Source of the DNA: Glaciecola sp. 33A
Lineage (GTDB): Bacteria > Pseudomonadota > Gammaproteobacteria > Enterobacterales > Alteromonadaceae
Length of the DNA: 64,000 nt
Direction of reading: 5' to 3'
Assembly: GCF_002836745.1 (NCBI RefSeq)
Contig: NZ_PJAR01000039.1
Location: forward strand, 86,705 to 150,704
In this document: in pieces, positions 20,185 to 31,200 of the stretch
Numbering within the stretch: position 1 is the first letter of the stretch
How the letters are laid out: each line of letters begins with the position of its first letter
Translations under genes and position numbers: made by a program
The notes under the pieces: generated by a model
What the model saw: the letters and a program-made list of their open reading frames with translations, nothing else
Databases searched by the model: none
Told to the model about the DNA's origin: nothing

Positions 20185-22332
20185 TTAATCTCTGGCTACG
20201 TCGTTAACATCGGGTAATTGTTTTAATTTATCCACAACACGGGCTAAATTATCTGCGTCTATAACTTCAATAGTTAACTTTATAAGTGCTGAATTATGGC
20301 TTTTGTTGCTCAAGCTATTGACACCAAGCAGGCCAACTTTTTCATTTGATAGTACCGTTGTGATATCTCTTAAAATGCCGGTTCTATCGTTACAATAAAC
20401 GTTAAGCTCTGTTTGAAAACTGGTTTGATGTTCAATTGCCCATGATACTTCTATCTGGCGTTCAGGATGCTGTTCTAATAAATTTGATAACTGAGCACAG
20501 TTTTCCTTGTGTACGCTAACTCCCTTGCCCTGCGTGATATAGCCTAGAATAGACTCACCCGCAACAGGTTGGCAGCACTTTGCAATTTGGCTGAGTAAAT
20601 TACCCACACCTTCGGCAATAATCGGCTCGCTACCTTTGCGTAACTTTGCTCGACGTGGCTTGATCGATATTTCAGCTGGTTGCGCCGGAGGTGGCCCGTG
20701 TTTCTGCAATAAAAAATGCACAACCGTCATTACACGGGTATCACCCACACCGATAGCTGCAAATAAATCATCAACCGAATTTGCATTGAATTTATCAACA
20801 GCGTCAGCCGCAAGTTTAATGGGGATGTCTACTTTTGAGAGTTCTCGCTCTAAGAGCTCTCTTCCGGCGTCGATATTCTTATCTTTGTCTTGTTTTTTAA
20901 AGAATGAATGGATGGTTGCTCTAGCACGTGCAGAATGCACATAACCTAAACCTGGGTGCATCCAATCTCGACTGGGAGAGGCATTTTTACCGGTCAGCAC
21001 TTCTACCTGATCACCGCTTTGCAACTTGTAAGTAAAGGGCACGATACGCTTATTAACTTTAGCACCAATGCACCTATGGCCAACATTACTATGCACATAG
21101 TAGGCAAAATCTAGGGGTGATGAGCCCAGCGGCAAATCAATAACATCGCCCTTGGGAGTAAAAACATAAACTCGGTCGTCAAATACCTGACTACGGAGTT
21201 CTTCAACTAAATTACCCGATTCAGCCATTTCTTCTTGCCACTGAAGAATTTTGCGCAGCCAATTCAGACGTTCCTCTGAACCTGCAGCTTTGCCTGTTGC
21301 GCCTTCTTTGTACTTCCAGTGAGCAGCAACACCTAACTCCGCGTCTTGGTGCATTTGTTGCGTCCTGATTTGAATTTCCACTGACTTGCCTTGTGGACCA
21401 ACAATAACCGTATGAATACTTTGATAGCCATTTTGCTTAGGCGTCGCAATATAGTCGTCAAATTCTTTGGGAATATGTTTCCAAATAGTGTGCACTGTGC
21501 CTAACGCGGCATAACAATCTTGCAACCTATCAGCCACAATACGCAACGCACGAATATCAAACAACTCTTCAAAAGAAAGTTGTTTTTTCTGCATTTTTTT
21601 CCAAATACTGTAAATATGTTTGGGCCGACCAATGACTTCCGCTTTAATGTTCTGGTCGTCTAACAAGCCTTGTAGTTCTTGCACAATATCGATAATGTAT
21701 TGTTCACGATCAATGCGTTTTTCATCTAGCATTTCTGCTATACGCTTGTAGGTGTTTGGATGCAAATAGCGAAACGAAAGGTCTTCAAGTTCCCATTTAA
21801 GCTGACCAATACCTAGCCTGTTAGCCAGCGGGGCATAAATACTCGAACATTCGTGGGCAACGATCACTCGAGTTTCTTCATCCGCTTCTTTTACGGAATG
21901 TAGGGTGCAAATACGTTCAGCCATTTTTATAACTACAGCGCGCACATCTTCCACCATACTTAACAACATACGACGCAGGTTGTTAACGTGACTTTCGTCT
22001 TGGCGATTACGAGATTGCAGCGTTTTAATGGCATCCATGCGACGAACACCTAAAATTAGCTCTTTAATTGGCATACCAAATTGATCTTCAATTTGATCTT
22101 CCGATAATTCATGGATTTGGCAATATGGATAAATTAAAGCGGCTTGCAGTGTTTCATCATCCATATGAAGTTCGTGCAATATCTCAACCATCTCTTGACC
22201 GATCAAGAGATCATCTGGTTTATCTGAAATCTGACTTAGTTTTTTTTTGGTTTTTTCAGGTACATCTAGATCAGCCAACCATTGACTGAAGGTTGGGCGA
22301 CTGGTCTGATGAACACTTCTTATTGATACCAT
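20185..22332 (-). CDS. relA: GTP pyrophosphokinase RelA
   Basis: 715 residues. It makes (p)ppGpp from ATP and GTP/GDP on stalled ribosomes. Seen in order: a degenerate hydrolase-like domain with KMAERICTLH; the synthetase domain with RPKHIYSIWKKMQKK, FDIRALRIV and DYIATPKQNGYQSIHT; the TGS domain (VYVFTPKGDVIDLPLGSSPLDFAYYVHS); the Cys-containing region (IAKCCQPVAGESILGYITQG); and a C-terminal ACT domain (YCNDRTGILRDITTVL). It is followed by mazG and preceded by rlmD, all on the minus strand. Confidence 0.96.
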   Translation of the reverse strand: MVSIRSVHQTSRPTFSQWLADLDVPEKTKKKLSQISDKPDDLLIGQEMVEILHELHMDDETLQAALIYPYCQIHELSEDQIEDQFGMPIKELILGVRRMDAIKTLQSRNRQDESHVNNLRRMLLSMVEDVRAVVIKMAERICTLHSVKEADEETRVIVAHECSSIYAPLANRLGIGQLKWELEDLSFRYLHPNTYKRIAEMLDEKRIDREQYIIDIVQELQGLLDDQNIKAEVIGRPKHIYSIWKKMQKKQLSFEELFDIRALRIVADRLQDCYAALGTVHTIWKHIPKEFDDYIATPKQNGYQSIHTVIVGPQGKSVEIQIRTQQMHQDAELGVAAHWKYKEGATGKAAGSEERLNWLRKILQWQEEMAESGNLVEELRSQVFDDRVYVFTPKGDVIDLPLGSSPLDFAYYVHSNVGHRCIGAKVNKRIVPFTYKLQSGDQVEVLTGKNASPSRDWMHPGLGYVHSARARATIHSFFKKQDKDKNIDAGRELLERELSKVDIPIKLAADAVDKFNANSVDDLFAAIGVGDTRVMTVVHFLLQKHGPPPAQPAEISIKPRRAKLRKGSEPIIAEGVGNLLSQIAKCCQPVAGESILGYITQGKGVSVHKENCAQLSNLLEQHPERQIEVSWAIEHQTSFQTELNVYCNDRTGILRDITTVLSNEKVGLLGVNSLSNKSHNSALIKLTIEVIDADNLARVVDKLKQLPDVNDVARD

Positions 22333-22344
22333 GTATTTTGCACC

Positions 22345-23766
22345 CTACTTTGAGCTTATTAAAGCTACCATTTCAATATGCTTTGTAAAAGGGAACATAT
22401 CAAGCGCTCTCATTTTTGTAATCTCGAATTCGCTGGGTAAAACGTCTATGTCTCTAGCGAAACTTGTGGGGTTGCAAGAAACATACAATATTTTTTTTGG
22501 CTTAAATACTGATATCGTGTTCATGATTGCCAATGCACCCGCACGCGACGGATCGACTATAAACAGCGCGCCTTGCGGTATATTAAGCGTTGTCTTTAAC
22601 GCTAAATCGTTGAGGTCATAATGTTCGAAACGACAATTTTTTATGCCATTTAATTGTGCATTTTCTTCCGCTTGTTGCACCATTTCGGGCACACCTTCGA
22701 CACCGATGACTTGTTTACAATATGGCGCTAACGCGAGCGCAAAGTTACCAACGCCTGAAAATAAGTCAACCACACAATCCTCTGAAGTCGGGTTTAACCA
22801 CTCTTTTGCGAGCGTCAACATCTGTTGATTTACGTGTTGATTAATTTGTATAAAGTTATTAGCAGTTACCGCTAAGTTTAAACCCGGATCGTCCGAAATA
22901 GTGAATATAGAATTTAAAACAGGACTTATTACCACATCACTGTCTCCGCTAGAAGCTCCTAATGCGGTGATGTTTACTAACTTTGAGGCCGTAGATTCGA
23001 TCATGTACTGCGTTCCCGAAGACGCTTGTTCGAGCACCAGCATTTGGACTGACTCGGTATTCAAGCTTTTGGTCAAATGCAAGCATACTTGGGATCTTTG
23101 GGCACCTTCTGTTAGCGTGATATGACCTATAGAAGAAGCATTAGGCAGACGTTTAATGACAGTAACTAAGCGTTCATAAACGCTTTGTAATGACTCGGCT
23201 AGCACTGCGCATTTAGGTATATCGACAACTTTATTCGATTTCTCTTGCCGAAAGCCTATTTTAATCTCATTTGAATTTCGTGCATCAATAGCGACACGAG
23301 CACGGCGCCGATACCCGTAATGATTATCAGCAATATCCGACTTAATCACCTCTTCCCATTCGCACCGTTCAAGTCTTGTTGGAGGGATGACCTTGTTTAA
23401 GTAACTTTGCAGACTTGTCTGTTTGGCTTCAATCAAATAATCTGCATCAAAAGCCTGATGAGAGCAGCCTCCACACTCACTTACATAGGGACAAAAAGCC
23501 TTAACACGGGCCGACTCGTGTCCTTGCAGCACTTTGACTATTTTGCCATGCCATACTTTTTGCTTTTTTGAGAGTATCAATACTCGGTACAATTCACCAG
23601 GTATCGAAGCAGGTACTACGATGATCGGTTGGTGAGATAAAAGGATCCCATTAGCATTATGATCGATGACATCGACTGACATCTCAATGGTCTCATGACA
23701 ACTCTGTTCTCGAGCTCGATTTTTACCTAATGGCGATTGTTTCTTTGCTTTAAAAAATTGAACCAC
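22345..23766 (-). CDS. rlmD: 23S rRNA (uracil-1939-C5)-methyltransferase RlmD
   Basis: 473 residues. An iron-sulfur, SAM-dependent enzyme that methylates U1939 of 23S rRNA. Seen: a TRAM-like N-terminal domain; cysteines at about 92, 98, 101 and 186 for the [4Fe-4S] cluster (CPYVSECGGC and PKCAV); the SAM motif VVDLFSGVGNFALALAP; and the catalytic cysteine in YVSCNPTSFARD. The start is GTG at 23766, with only a 5-bp gap from acpS, so it is probably in one operon with acpS. Residues 1-25 are basic and variable. Confidence 0.95.
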   Translation of the reverse strand: MVQFFKAKKQSPLGKNRAREQSCHETIEMSVDVIDHNANGILLSHQPIIVVPASIPGELYRVLILSKKQKVWHGKIVKVLQGHESARVKAFCPYVSECGGCSHQAFDADYLIEAKQTSLQSYLNKVIPPTRLERCEWEEVIKSDIADNHYGYRRRARVAIDARNSNEIKIGFRQEKSNKVVDIPKCAVLAESLQSVYERLVTVIKRLPNASSIGHITLTEGAQRSQVCLHLTKSLNTESVQMLVLEQASSGTQYMIESTASKLVNITALGASSGDSDVVISPVLNSIFTISDDPGLNLAVTANNFIQINQHVNQQMLTLAKEWLNPTSEDCVVDLFSGVGNFALALAPYCKQVIGVEGVPEMVQQAEENAQLNGIKNCRFEHYDLNDLALKTTLNIPQGALFIVDPSRAGALAIMNTISVFKPKKILYVSCNPTSFARDIDVLPSEFEITKMRALDMFPFTKHIEMVALISSK

Positions 23767-23771
23767 AATCG

Positions 23772-24215
23772 TTAACTCTCTAAAATTACTGTAGCGGTTG
23801 CGTAATGCTTTTCATCTGAAATAGAAAGATGAGTGTGGTTTACTCCTTTCTGCTGAAACAGCAATTCAAGATGACCGTTCACTATCAAATATGGCTGGCC
23901 TGTCAGGTAATGGACAATTTCAATTTGCTGCCAACTCACTCCATTACCGATACCATTACCAATGGCTTTAACTGCGGCTTCTTTTGCCGCAAAGCGTTTG
24001 GCTAAAAATCGCGCTTGTGAGCTTAGATTAAGCGCACCTTTATCGTTCGTTTCCACTTGTTGATGCGGTCTGATTCTGGCTAAATTAGTTAGTGCCAAAT
24101 AATCTTTATACTCATTAGGAGTCAATATTCGCTTTGCCATTGAGTCAGAGCGCTCGATACTTGCTTGCAACCTAGCAATTTCTACTATATCAGTTCCGAC
24201 CCCAATAATTGGCAT
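23772..24215 (-). CDS. acpS: holo-[acyl-carrier-protein] synthase
   Basis: 147 residues. It transfers 4'-phosphopantetheine from CoA to acyl carrier protein. Seen: GVGTDIVEIARL with the metal-binding Asp9, and FLAKRFAAKEAAVKAIGNG with the second metal ligand Glu79, then LSISDEKHYATA. In E. coli the two are about 49 residues apart; here about 70, because of an insertion of roughly 20 residues around 41-66 (rich in Gln, Asn, Arg). The sequence remains open and motifs are intact, so the insertion is probably tolerated. It follows pdxJ. Confidence 0.93.
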   Translation of the reverse strand: MPIIGVGTDIVEIARLQASIERSDSMAKRILTPNEYKDYLALTNLARIRPHQQVETNDKGALNLSSQARFLAKRFAAKEAAVKAIGNGIGNGVSWQQIEIVHYLTGQPYLIVNGHLELLFQQKGVNHTHLSISDEKHYATATVILES

Positions 24216-24322
24216 TCCCTACTCCTTTTTTATATCCAATTGCAGAGTATATACCACAGCACCCAAAACGACTCGTAAATATAACTTACAGCGTCAGCGT
24301 AAGTTGGCGATTACTTAGCAAT

Positions 24323-25063
24323 TTACCGCTGGCTTAATCTCGCTTCTTGCATTAATAAACGCATATCTCTTACTGCTTTTTCAAGACCATCAAATGTGGC
24401 TCGCGCAATAATACTGTGTCCAATATTCAACTCAATTAATTGAGGAATGGCCGCAATTGGTTTCACATTGTGATAATGCAAACCATGACCTGCATTTATT
24501 TTCAGTCCCAATTTGTGTGCATATTCTATACCCTTGACTAGTTTGGCTAATTCGAACTCAGCTTGCGCTTCATTTTTTGCCTCAGCATATTGTCCAGTAT
24601 GAATTTCGATATAAGGGGCACCGGCCGCAACTGCCGCTTCAATTTGTCTTTCATCAGCATCTATGAATAATGACGCGAGGGTACTTTGCGCCTTTAATTG
24701 CTCACAAGCCGCTTGCATTTTTGCGAGGTTGCCGGCCACGTCCAAACCACCTTCAGTGGTCAGCTCTTGTCTTTTTTCAGGCACCAAGCAACAAAATTCT
24801 GGTCGTACTTTTGCGGCAATTGCTAACATTTCGTCGGTTACCGCCATTTCAAGATTGAGACGTGTATTGATGGTTTCTTTAAGTAAATACACATCTTGAT
24901 CTTTTATGTGCCTGCGGTCCTCACGCAAGTGAACCGTAATACCATCGGCTCCAGCCCTTTCGGCAATGTCAGCCGCATGAACCGGATTTGGGTAATTTGT
25001 ACCTCTGGCATTGCGAAGCGTCGCAATATGGTCAATGTTGACACCTAATAGTATATCTTGCAC
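24323..25063 (-). CDS. pdxJ: pyridoxine 5'-phosphate synthase
   Basis: 246 residues. It condenses 1-deoxyxylulose 5-phosphate with 3-amino-1-hydroxyacetone 1-phosphate to pyridoxine 5'-phosphate. Seen: [26 protein letters not shown] split over the N-terminus, [44 protein letters not shown] and [15 protein letters not shown] start at 25063 with AGGAGAG upstream. The partner pdxA, which makes its substrate, lies at 44.2 kb. recO-pdxJ-acpS order is conserved. Confidence 0.97.
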   Translation of the reverse strand: MQDILLGVNIDHIATLRNARGTNYPNPVHAADIAERAGADGITVHLREDRRHIKDQDVYLLKETINTRLNLEMAVTDEMLAIAAKVRPEFCCLVPEKRQELTTEGGLDVAGNLAKMQAACEQLKAQSTLASLFIDADERQIEAAVAAGAPYIEIHTGQYAEAKNEAQAEFELAKLVKGIEYAHKLGLKINAGHGLHYHNVKPIAAIPQLIELNIGHSIIARATFDGLEKAVRDMRLLMQEARLSQR

Positions 25064-25125
25064 GTAGCTCTCCTGAGATGGCCGAATAGATTTAGTAAAT
25101 AAAGGGTATATTTTAAGTCGTTATT

Positions 25126-25848
25126 TTAAGTAGTTATTTTAGTACTAAATAGTTCACGGCTTTTAATCGGTTTGTCGCCTAATATTGGATGCAAAGCAAT
25201 ACGACTTATCTTTTTTGCCGCTTTAAGTGACGATGACTGCCAATCATTATTATTGATTGCCAATATATCCTGACCGCTAATTGCAAACGATAGCTGCTGG
25301 TCGCATTCGACAAAACCAATTTCATTCATTAACGAATAGCTTTTAGAAGGTACTATTTCTAATTCGTTTTGCGAGTCGTAAGTAAAGTCAGGGAAATAAC
25401 CTAATTCTTCTAACAAAACGAATTCAAAATTTCTCAATATAGGCTCAATATCGACTAATTCTCCTCCTTTCGATGATAACTGTTGCAGCATATTTAAGGA
25501 CAACTCATATTGTTGGAACAAGCGAGTAAAGGGTTCAGATTCAGGCAGCGCCCTATTTAATACTTCATTTAAATAAAACACACAGAACAAGCTTTGCTGC
25601 GAAAGTGAATAAGACCTAGAGGTCGATTCAATTCTTGATAAAATTCGCAAAGTGCCGCGTCCAACTAATTCAAAGTTGACTGCTTGAAGTGGTTGCAACA
25701 AGCTTTTTTTATCTGATTTTGGGCGTCTTGCTCCTTTGGCCATTGCGCTAACTCTGCCATTTTGTAGAGTAAAGAAGTCAACAATTAGGCTGGTTTCACG
25801 GTAAGGCCGCCGATGGAGCACGTAACCATCGTAAATATCTTTATTCAA
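25126..25848 (-). CDS. recO: DNA repair protein RecO
   Basis: 240 residues. RecO works with RecR to load RecA at gaps. Seen: the N-terminal OB-fold DGYVLHRRPYRETSLIVDFFT and GRVSAMAKGARRPKS, then VNFELVGRGTLRILSRIES, and the helical domain LFCVFYLNEVLNRALPE. Zinc cysteines seen in some RecO proteins are not evident, which is usual for the enterobacterial type. It starts one base after the small gene upstream. Confidence 0.94.
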   Translation of the reverse strand: MNKDIYDGYVLHRRPYRETSLIVDFFTLQNGRVSAMAKGARRPKSDKKSLLQPLQAVNFELVGRGTLRILSRIESTSRSYSLSQQSLFCVFYLNEVLNRALPESEPFTRLFQQYELSLNMLQQLSSKGGELVDIEPILRNFEFVLLEELGYFPDFTYDSQNELEIVPSKSYSLMNEIGFVECDQQLSFAISGQDILAINNNDWQSSSLKAAKKISRIALHPILGDKPIKSRELFSTKITT

Positions 25849-25849
25849 G

Positions 25850-26131
25850 CTAGCTCACTTTGATCCTGACCACTTTCATGGTTTCAAACTGCATACCCGC
25901 AATCTCTTTTACTTCAGGGTAATAGGTTAAATTAACCACCCTACCCTCCAAGTTTTTATACTTTTTTCGACGTTTAAATATAAAAGGCACATCCAGATTA
26001 ATAATTAAGAGTGTATTGACATACCAGCCATCTTCTTCTCGTTGAACATGTGACGTCACTTTGCATAATTCTGAATGAACCAAGTTTGGATGGGTTTCTA
26101 GTAATGTTTGCAAAGCTGTTTTTCTTGCCAT
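25850..26131 (-). CDS. small conserved-looking protein of unknown function
   Basis: 93 residues, basic, without signal or membrane segment: it contains TSHVQREEDGWYVNTLLIIN, a PFIFKRRKKYKNLEG loop and a C-terminal MKVVRIKVS strand. The composition suggests a mostly beta protein. I do not recognise a family. It ends 1 bp before recO, so it is co-transcribed and probably a true gene; in E. coli this position holds era, to which it bears no resemblance. Confidence 0.75.
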   Translation of the reverse strand: MARKTALQTLLETHPNLVHSELCKVTSHVQREEDGWYVNTLLIINLDVPFIFKRRKKYKNLEGRVVNLTYYPEVKEIAGMQFETMKVVRIKVS

Positions 26132-26250
26132 CGTTCTAATCTACCTCTTTTTTACCCACATTACAGAGTAATGAGTTCGGTTATGACTGTGTATACTGGT
26201 TGCTCAAAATGACTTAGCAACCCGGCTGTTTAATCAATTACAAGTACGCT

Positions 26251-27969
26251 TTAATCGGCTGATTCAAGCGCTTGAACTAGTAATTGTACACTGATTTGGC
26301 CTCTAAATTCATTAATATCCAATTTATAAGCTAGCGCTACTTGCCGAACCTTTTGATTTGGCCATGTTGCTAAGTCGATATTAAAAGCAATCGCATCAAA
26401 CTCAATACCATCTAAACTAACGACCATTTTTAAGTGATTTTTGCCTACAATTCGCTGGCTACGCATTTGGAATATACCGTCGAATAATGGTTCCTCAAAT
26501 GTCTGCCCCCAAGGAACCGCTAATTTTATAAGGCTCGCATTTTCAATATTGATTTCTTGGCAACCAAGAGTCCCATCTGACAAAATAAGGTTTTGTGTAG
26601 GCAGACCTTTGATAGCTTCCGCTACGGCGGCTTCAAAAGCCAATTTAAATTCACTAAGTCGTGCTATTTTTAAGCTCAATCCTGCTGCCATTGCATGGCC
26701 CCCAAACTTATCAATTAGGCCAGGATTTTGGGTATTTACCGTTTCCAATAAATCTCGAATATGCACACCAGGCACTGACCTAGCAGAACCTTTAATAGAC
26801 TCTGCATCTTGTTGAGCGAAGACAATAGTGGGCCGATAATATTTTTCTTTGAGCCTACCCGCCAATATACCAATAACACCTTGGTGAAAATCGGATTGGT
26901 ACAGCACAACACCCGAAGGTAATTCGTTGCCTTGTGAAATGAATGCTTCGAGCGCTTTTTCGGCCTCATCTTTCATTGAAGATTCAATTTCTCTGCGCTC
27001 TAGATTTAAGGCATCAAGACGAGCTGCGATTTGACGCGCTATATGTTCATCTTCTGTCAACAAACATTCTATTCCCAATGACATGTCATCAAGTCTGCCC
27101 GCTGCATTTAAGCGAGGACCTAGTACAAAACCAAGATCTGTAGATGATAATTTATGGCAGGGTCTTGCCGCGACTTCTAATATGGCTCTGATACCCGGAC
27201 GAGCTATACCACTGCGTATACGCTGTAAGCCTTGATGCACCAATACACGGTTATTTTCGTCCAATGGCACAACATCAGCAACAGTGCCTAAAGCCACAAT
27301 ATCGAGGTAATTTGCTAAGTTAGGCACTAGAATATCTTTTTGCTTAAACCACCCTTCATTTTGCAATTGTGCTTTTACTGCTAACATGACATAAAAAGCA
27401 ACGCCAACACCGGCTAAATTTTTAGATGCAAACTCGCAACCTGGTTGATTAGGATTAACAATTGCATCGGCGTTAGGAAGCCTAAAACCTGGCAAATGAT
27501 GATCTGTGACCACCACGGTCATGCCTAATTCTTTTGCGTGACTGACCCCTTCTACACATGATATACCGTTATCAACAGTTATAATAAATTCAGCCTTTTG
27601 CTGATAAGCAACATCAACAATTTCAGGGCTTAAACCATAACCAAAATCAAATCTGTTGGGGACTAAGTAATCGACATTTTTGTGCCCAAATGCTTTTAAA
27701 GCTAACATACAAATAGCCGTGCTCGTTGCACCGTCAGCGTCAAAATCGCCAATAATGCAAATTGCTTTGCTTTGTTTTATTGCTTCACAAATTAAATTTG
27801 AAGCGACTTCAATGCCTTTTAATTCATTATAGTGACGTAACTTTTTAATTTGCGTTTGTATTTGAGCCACGTCAGTAACGCCGCGATTTCGATATAATCG
27901 GTCTAAAATAGAAGGCAACTGGGAGTCAATAGGCGTTGGAGTAACCGCATGGCGTCTCTGTATTTGCAA
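26251..27969 (-). CDS. recJ: single-stranded-DNA-specific exonuclease RecJ
   Basis: 572 residues, close to the family norm. A 5'-3' ssDNA exonuclease for recombination and mismatch repair. Seen: DHH-superfamily motifs IIGDFDADGATSTA, ITVDNGISCVEG, VVTDHHLPGF and IVALGTVADVVP; the DHHA1 part with DKFGGHAMAAGLSLK and the OB-fold region. In E. coli it follows xerD-dsbC directly; here dsbC is about 9.7 kb away. Confidence 0.96.
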   Translation of the reverse strand: MQIQRRHAVTPTPIDSQLPSILDRLYRNRGVTDVAQIQTQIKKLRHYNELKGIEVASNLICEAIKQSKAICIIGDFDADGATSTAICMLALKAFGHKNVDYLVPNRFDFGYGLSPEIVDVAYQQKAEFIITVDNGISCVEGVSHAKELGMTVVVTDHHLPGFRLPNADAIVNPNQPGCEFASKNLAGVGVAFYVMLAVKAQLQNEGWFKQKDILVPNLANYLDIVALGTVADVVPLDENNRVLVHQGLQRIRSGIARPGIRAILEVAARPCHKLSSTDLGFVLGPRLNAAGRLDDMSLGIECLLTEDEHIARQIAARLDALNLERREIESSMKDEAEKALEAFISQGNELPSGVVLYQSDFHQGVIGILAGRLKEKYYRPTIVFAQQDAESIKGSARSVPGVHIRDLLETVNTQNPGLIDKFGGHAMAAGLSLKIARLSEFKLAFEAAVAEAIKGLPTQNLILSDGTLGCQEINIENASLIKLAVPWGQTFEEPLFDGIFQMRSQRIVGKNHLKMVVSLDGIEFDAIAFNIDLATWPNQKVRQVALAYKLDINEFRGQISVQLLVQALESAD

Positions 27970-28204
27970 AACAGGCCTCTTTGATTAAGTAAATAAAGAT
28001 GAACGTTAGGTACATTTACATAAATCACCGAACTAATCATCGCAGTGGCGAATAGTAACAAGTGATTGCTATAGTCTGCGAGCCTTTATTCAGCTTAGCG
28101 CGCGAAATAGCGCAAATAACTGCGATTATTGTTGGCTTGTGAACCCACCACAACAGGGTTAGCTCAACTAATACAAGACCAAGAAACGCCTACGTCCCTG
28201 ATAT

Positions 28205-28232
28205 GAAAAAGACCTTCAGATAAAGGCCTTTT
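28205..28232 (-). terminator. Rho-independent terminator of the PAS/coiled-coil gene
   Basis: On the minus strand AAAAGGCCTT pairs with AAGGTCTTTT around a 6-nt loop (one mismatch), followed by T residues, 33 bp past the stop codon. Confidence 0.7.
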
Positions 28233-28264
28233 GTGCTCACTATTAGTACTTTTTTAAACCCTGC

Positions 28265-31200
28265 TTAGCCATGCAAATTCTCATAAATAACGCGCAAGGT
28301 ATTAGAAAACGCACGTTTGGTATTTGGCCAAGCAATAGATATGTTATCCAGCATACCCGATCCGCAGTCTACTTCTAGGCGACTGACTACATCAACCAGT
28401 GCATCCGCGTTTACTTTTTTACCGGTTTGAACAAGCTTTCTAGCGCCCCTTAATATTTCACTATTGTCATCTTGCATCACAGCGTTGTCAGTAGACGTAA
28501 TAACGGTCTCTAGCTCATTAATTAATTCGTTTAACGCCGTAGATAATGAATCAACCTGCCCTTGCTGCTGTAAATAAGGCAGTAAGTCAAACCACATGCT
28601 TGGGTTTTCAGGCATTTGCATTTTCCCGATAGCAGACTCTGGTGCCGGTTCAGCGCTTTCTTGCTGCTTGGTTTTCATTTGCTCTTGCGCTTGATGTAAC
28701 TCTTCTTTATGGGCAGCTAGCAGAGCATCTTCTTGCTCTGCCAGTGTGTCTTCATTACTTTGTAACTGTTTCTTAGCTTGCTGTAACGCTTGCTCTTTGT
28801 CATCTAACTGGGCTTTACTGGATTGCAGTTCATTTTCTAGTGACGCCAATTGCTGTGCAAGGCCTGACTGATTACTTTGTTGCTCACTTAAACTCTGTTT
28901 ACTTTGACTATACTCCTGCTGAACGGCTTCTAACTGAGCTAACAACTGCTCTTGTTTATCCTCCATTGCCTGAATGCTTTGTTCACGCCCTAACAAGGTG
29001 GCCTGTTGTTCTTCGACTTGCTTCTTAAGCGCAAGCTCTTGTTGCTCTTGTTGTTTAATATGTGCTTCAAGCTCTTCTTGTTGCGCTTTGGCACTGTTCA
29101 GCTCGTCTTGCAGTTTGTTCTCTGCTGACTGCGTTTCAGTTACTTGTGACTCTGCTTGCTGTAATTCAGTTAAATTACCTTGCAGTTTCTCCTGCAAGCT
29201 CTTGTTTTGTGTCTGTGCGTCACTAAGAGCTTGTTGCAATTGTTTTTTCTGCTCTTCAATTTGCTTGTGATGAGCTGTCCATTGCTCTTCGCTACCTTCA
29301 AGCATTTCACGTTGCTTGCTTGCTCTACTTTCAACATCAGACAACTCAATCGCTAATTGCTCTAATTTCTGCTCTTTTTCAATACGCGCTAATTTCTCTG
29401 CTTCAGCTTGTTGTTGAATTTCGTCTAACTTAGTCTGTGAATCTTGCAACTGCTGACGCTTAGCTTCAACTTCCTGTTTAAGTTGAGCCTGATGTTGTTC
29501 CCATTCTTTACCTGATTGCTCTATTTTAGCCTGCTGTGCAGCACTGTGCTGTTCAATTTCTTGCAGTTCGGTTTGAAGCTTATCAAACAATTCTTGTTGG
29601 CGAAGTTTTTCAGCTTTTTCAGCCTCTGTTTGTTGTTTGGCGTCACTCAGTATCTGCTCAGTTTCAAGCAGTTTTTGTTGTTTCTCTTTGAGCTCTTCAT
29701 ACAGTTTCTGTTGCTCCGCTAAGCGCAGCTCTTCAGCCTCTTTCATCTCTTGTAATTTGCGTTCTGCATACTGCTCAGCTTCAGCTAATTCGGCTTCAAC
29801 ACGCTTCATTTCTTGCTGTTGTTTTTGTTTCTCAATCTTCTCTTGTTCGGCAGTTTGTTTAGCCTCATCAAGTGCGCGTTGGGTTTCTTGCAACACATTT
29901 TGCTTCTCTTCTAACTCTTGCATCAATTTACTTTGTTGCGCTGCCATGTCGCCTTTTTCTTGGTTCGACATCTCTTCAAATTTCTGCATTTCATTTTGTA
30001 AATGCTCAACGTGACGCACTTTGTTAGTCAACTCTGACTGCGCAAGCTTATAAGTTTGCTCAATTTCGCGACGTTGTTTCTCTGCTTCTTCGCCAGCTTT
30101 ACGCTGATTAATGAGCGCTTTTTTTAACTTTTCACTATTACTATCACTGGTATGTAATTGCTCTTGAAGGCCTGTAATTTGAGAGCCAACTTTGCTAATT
30201 TCTGCGTCCTTATCGGTAATCGATTCCTTTAGTGAATCTATCTGAGTCACATAGGCTTGCATTTTTTCTTGTTGTTGCTGTTGTTGCAATTGCAGCTGCT
30301 TCGAATTTTCCTCACTGGCTTCAAGCTGCTGTTGGGCTTCTTGGAAGTTTTCCTCGCTTAACTGCAGTTGATTTGAAATTTCATTGCGCTGGCTTTGCAA
30401 GTTATTCACTTTCTCAGTTGAAAGGGCTAATTGCTCGGTCAATGTATTATTTACGTCTCGCGCTTCGCTCAGCATTTCTCTGCTTTGCGAATACTGATTT
30501 TGTACCTTTTGAAGATTATCAGTTACGCTTTGATGCTGTTCTTTTAGAGTGATGTATTCAATCTTAGCTTCGGATATTTCATCTTGAGCTAACTGAAGCT
30601 TGGTCTCAGTATCACGTAAATCTTTTAGTTTAGTGGTTAGTTGCTCGTGACTTGAACGCAACAATAGCTGCTTTTCAGCCACTTCGCGCTCAGCCTCTTT
30701 GTGTGCAGTAATTGCCTCTAAGCGTGCCTGATCAACTTGAATAATTTCAGTTAAGTCTGTCCACATACAAAGTATTGAGTCGAACTCCTTCCCTTTGTAT
30801 ATAGGGATATAGGTAGCGTGGCAAGGGCGTGATTTAGAGCCTACTTTATGTTCCCAATTAATAGATTTTGCTCTACCATCATATTTTACTTTATTAACAA
30901 TACGCTCTAATTCATAAGCTTCGCCTTCATCTTTGTTCAATTCGGATGAATATGGCGCAAATCCCCATAAATCATCTTCATTCTCAACACCGAAGAATTC
31001 ACAAGCAGCAGGATTAATGCTCGAAAAGCCTTTTTCATCCAAAATTGCCATTGGCATACTGCTGTGCTCAAGTAGACCATGAAATTTATCTTCTTGGAAT
31101 TGCTCGCCTGAACGATCTGAAATCCAGCAAACGTATTGTTCTTTTTCTTTATCAAATAAGTCGATATGCAACTCACTCGGATGCATCACTTCGTTTTTGC

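Noticed and set aside
29516..30552. Cys/Ser- and Leu/Phe-rich ORFs on the plus strand opposite the coiled-coil region
   Set aside because: They are antisense shadows of Gln/Glu-rich codons, without start signals.
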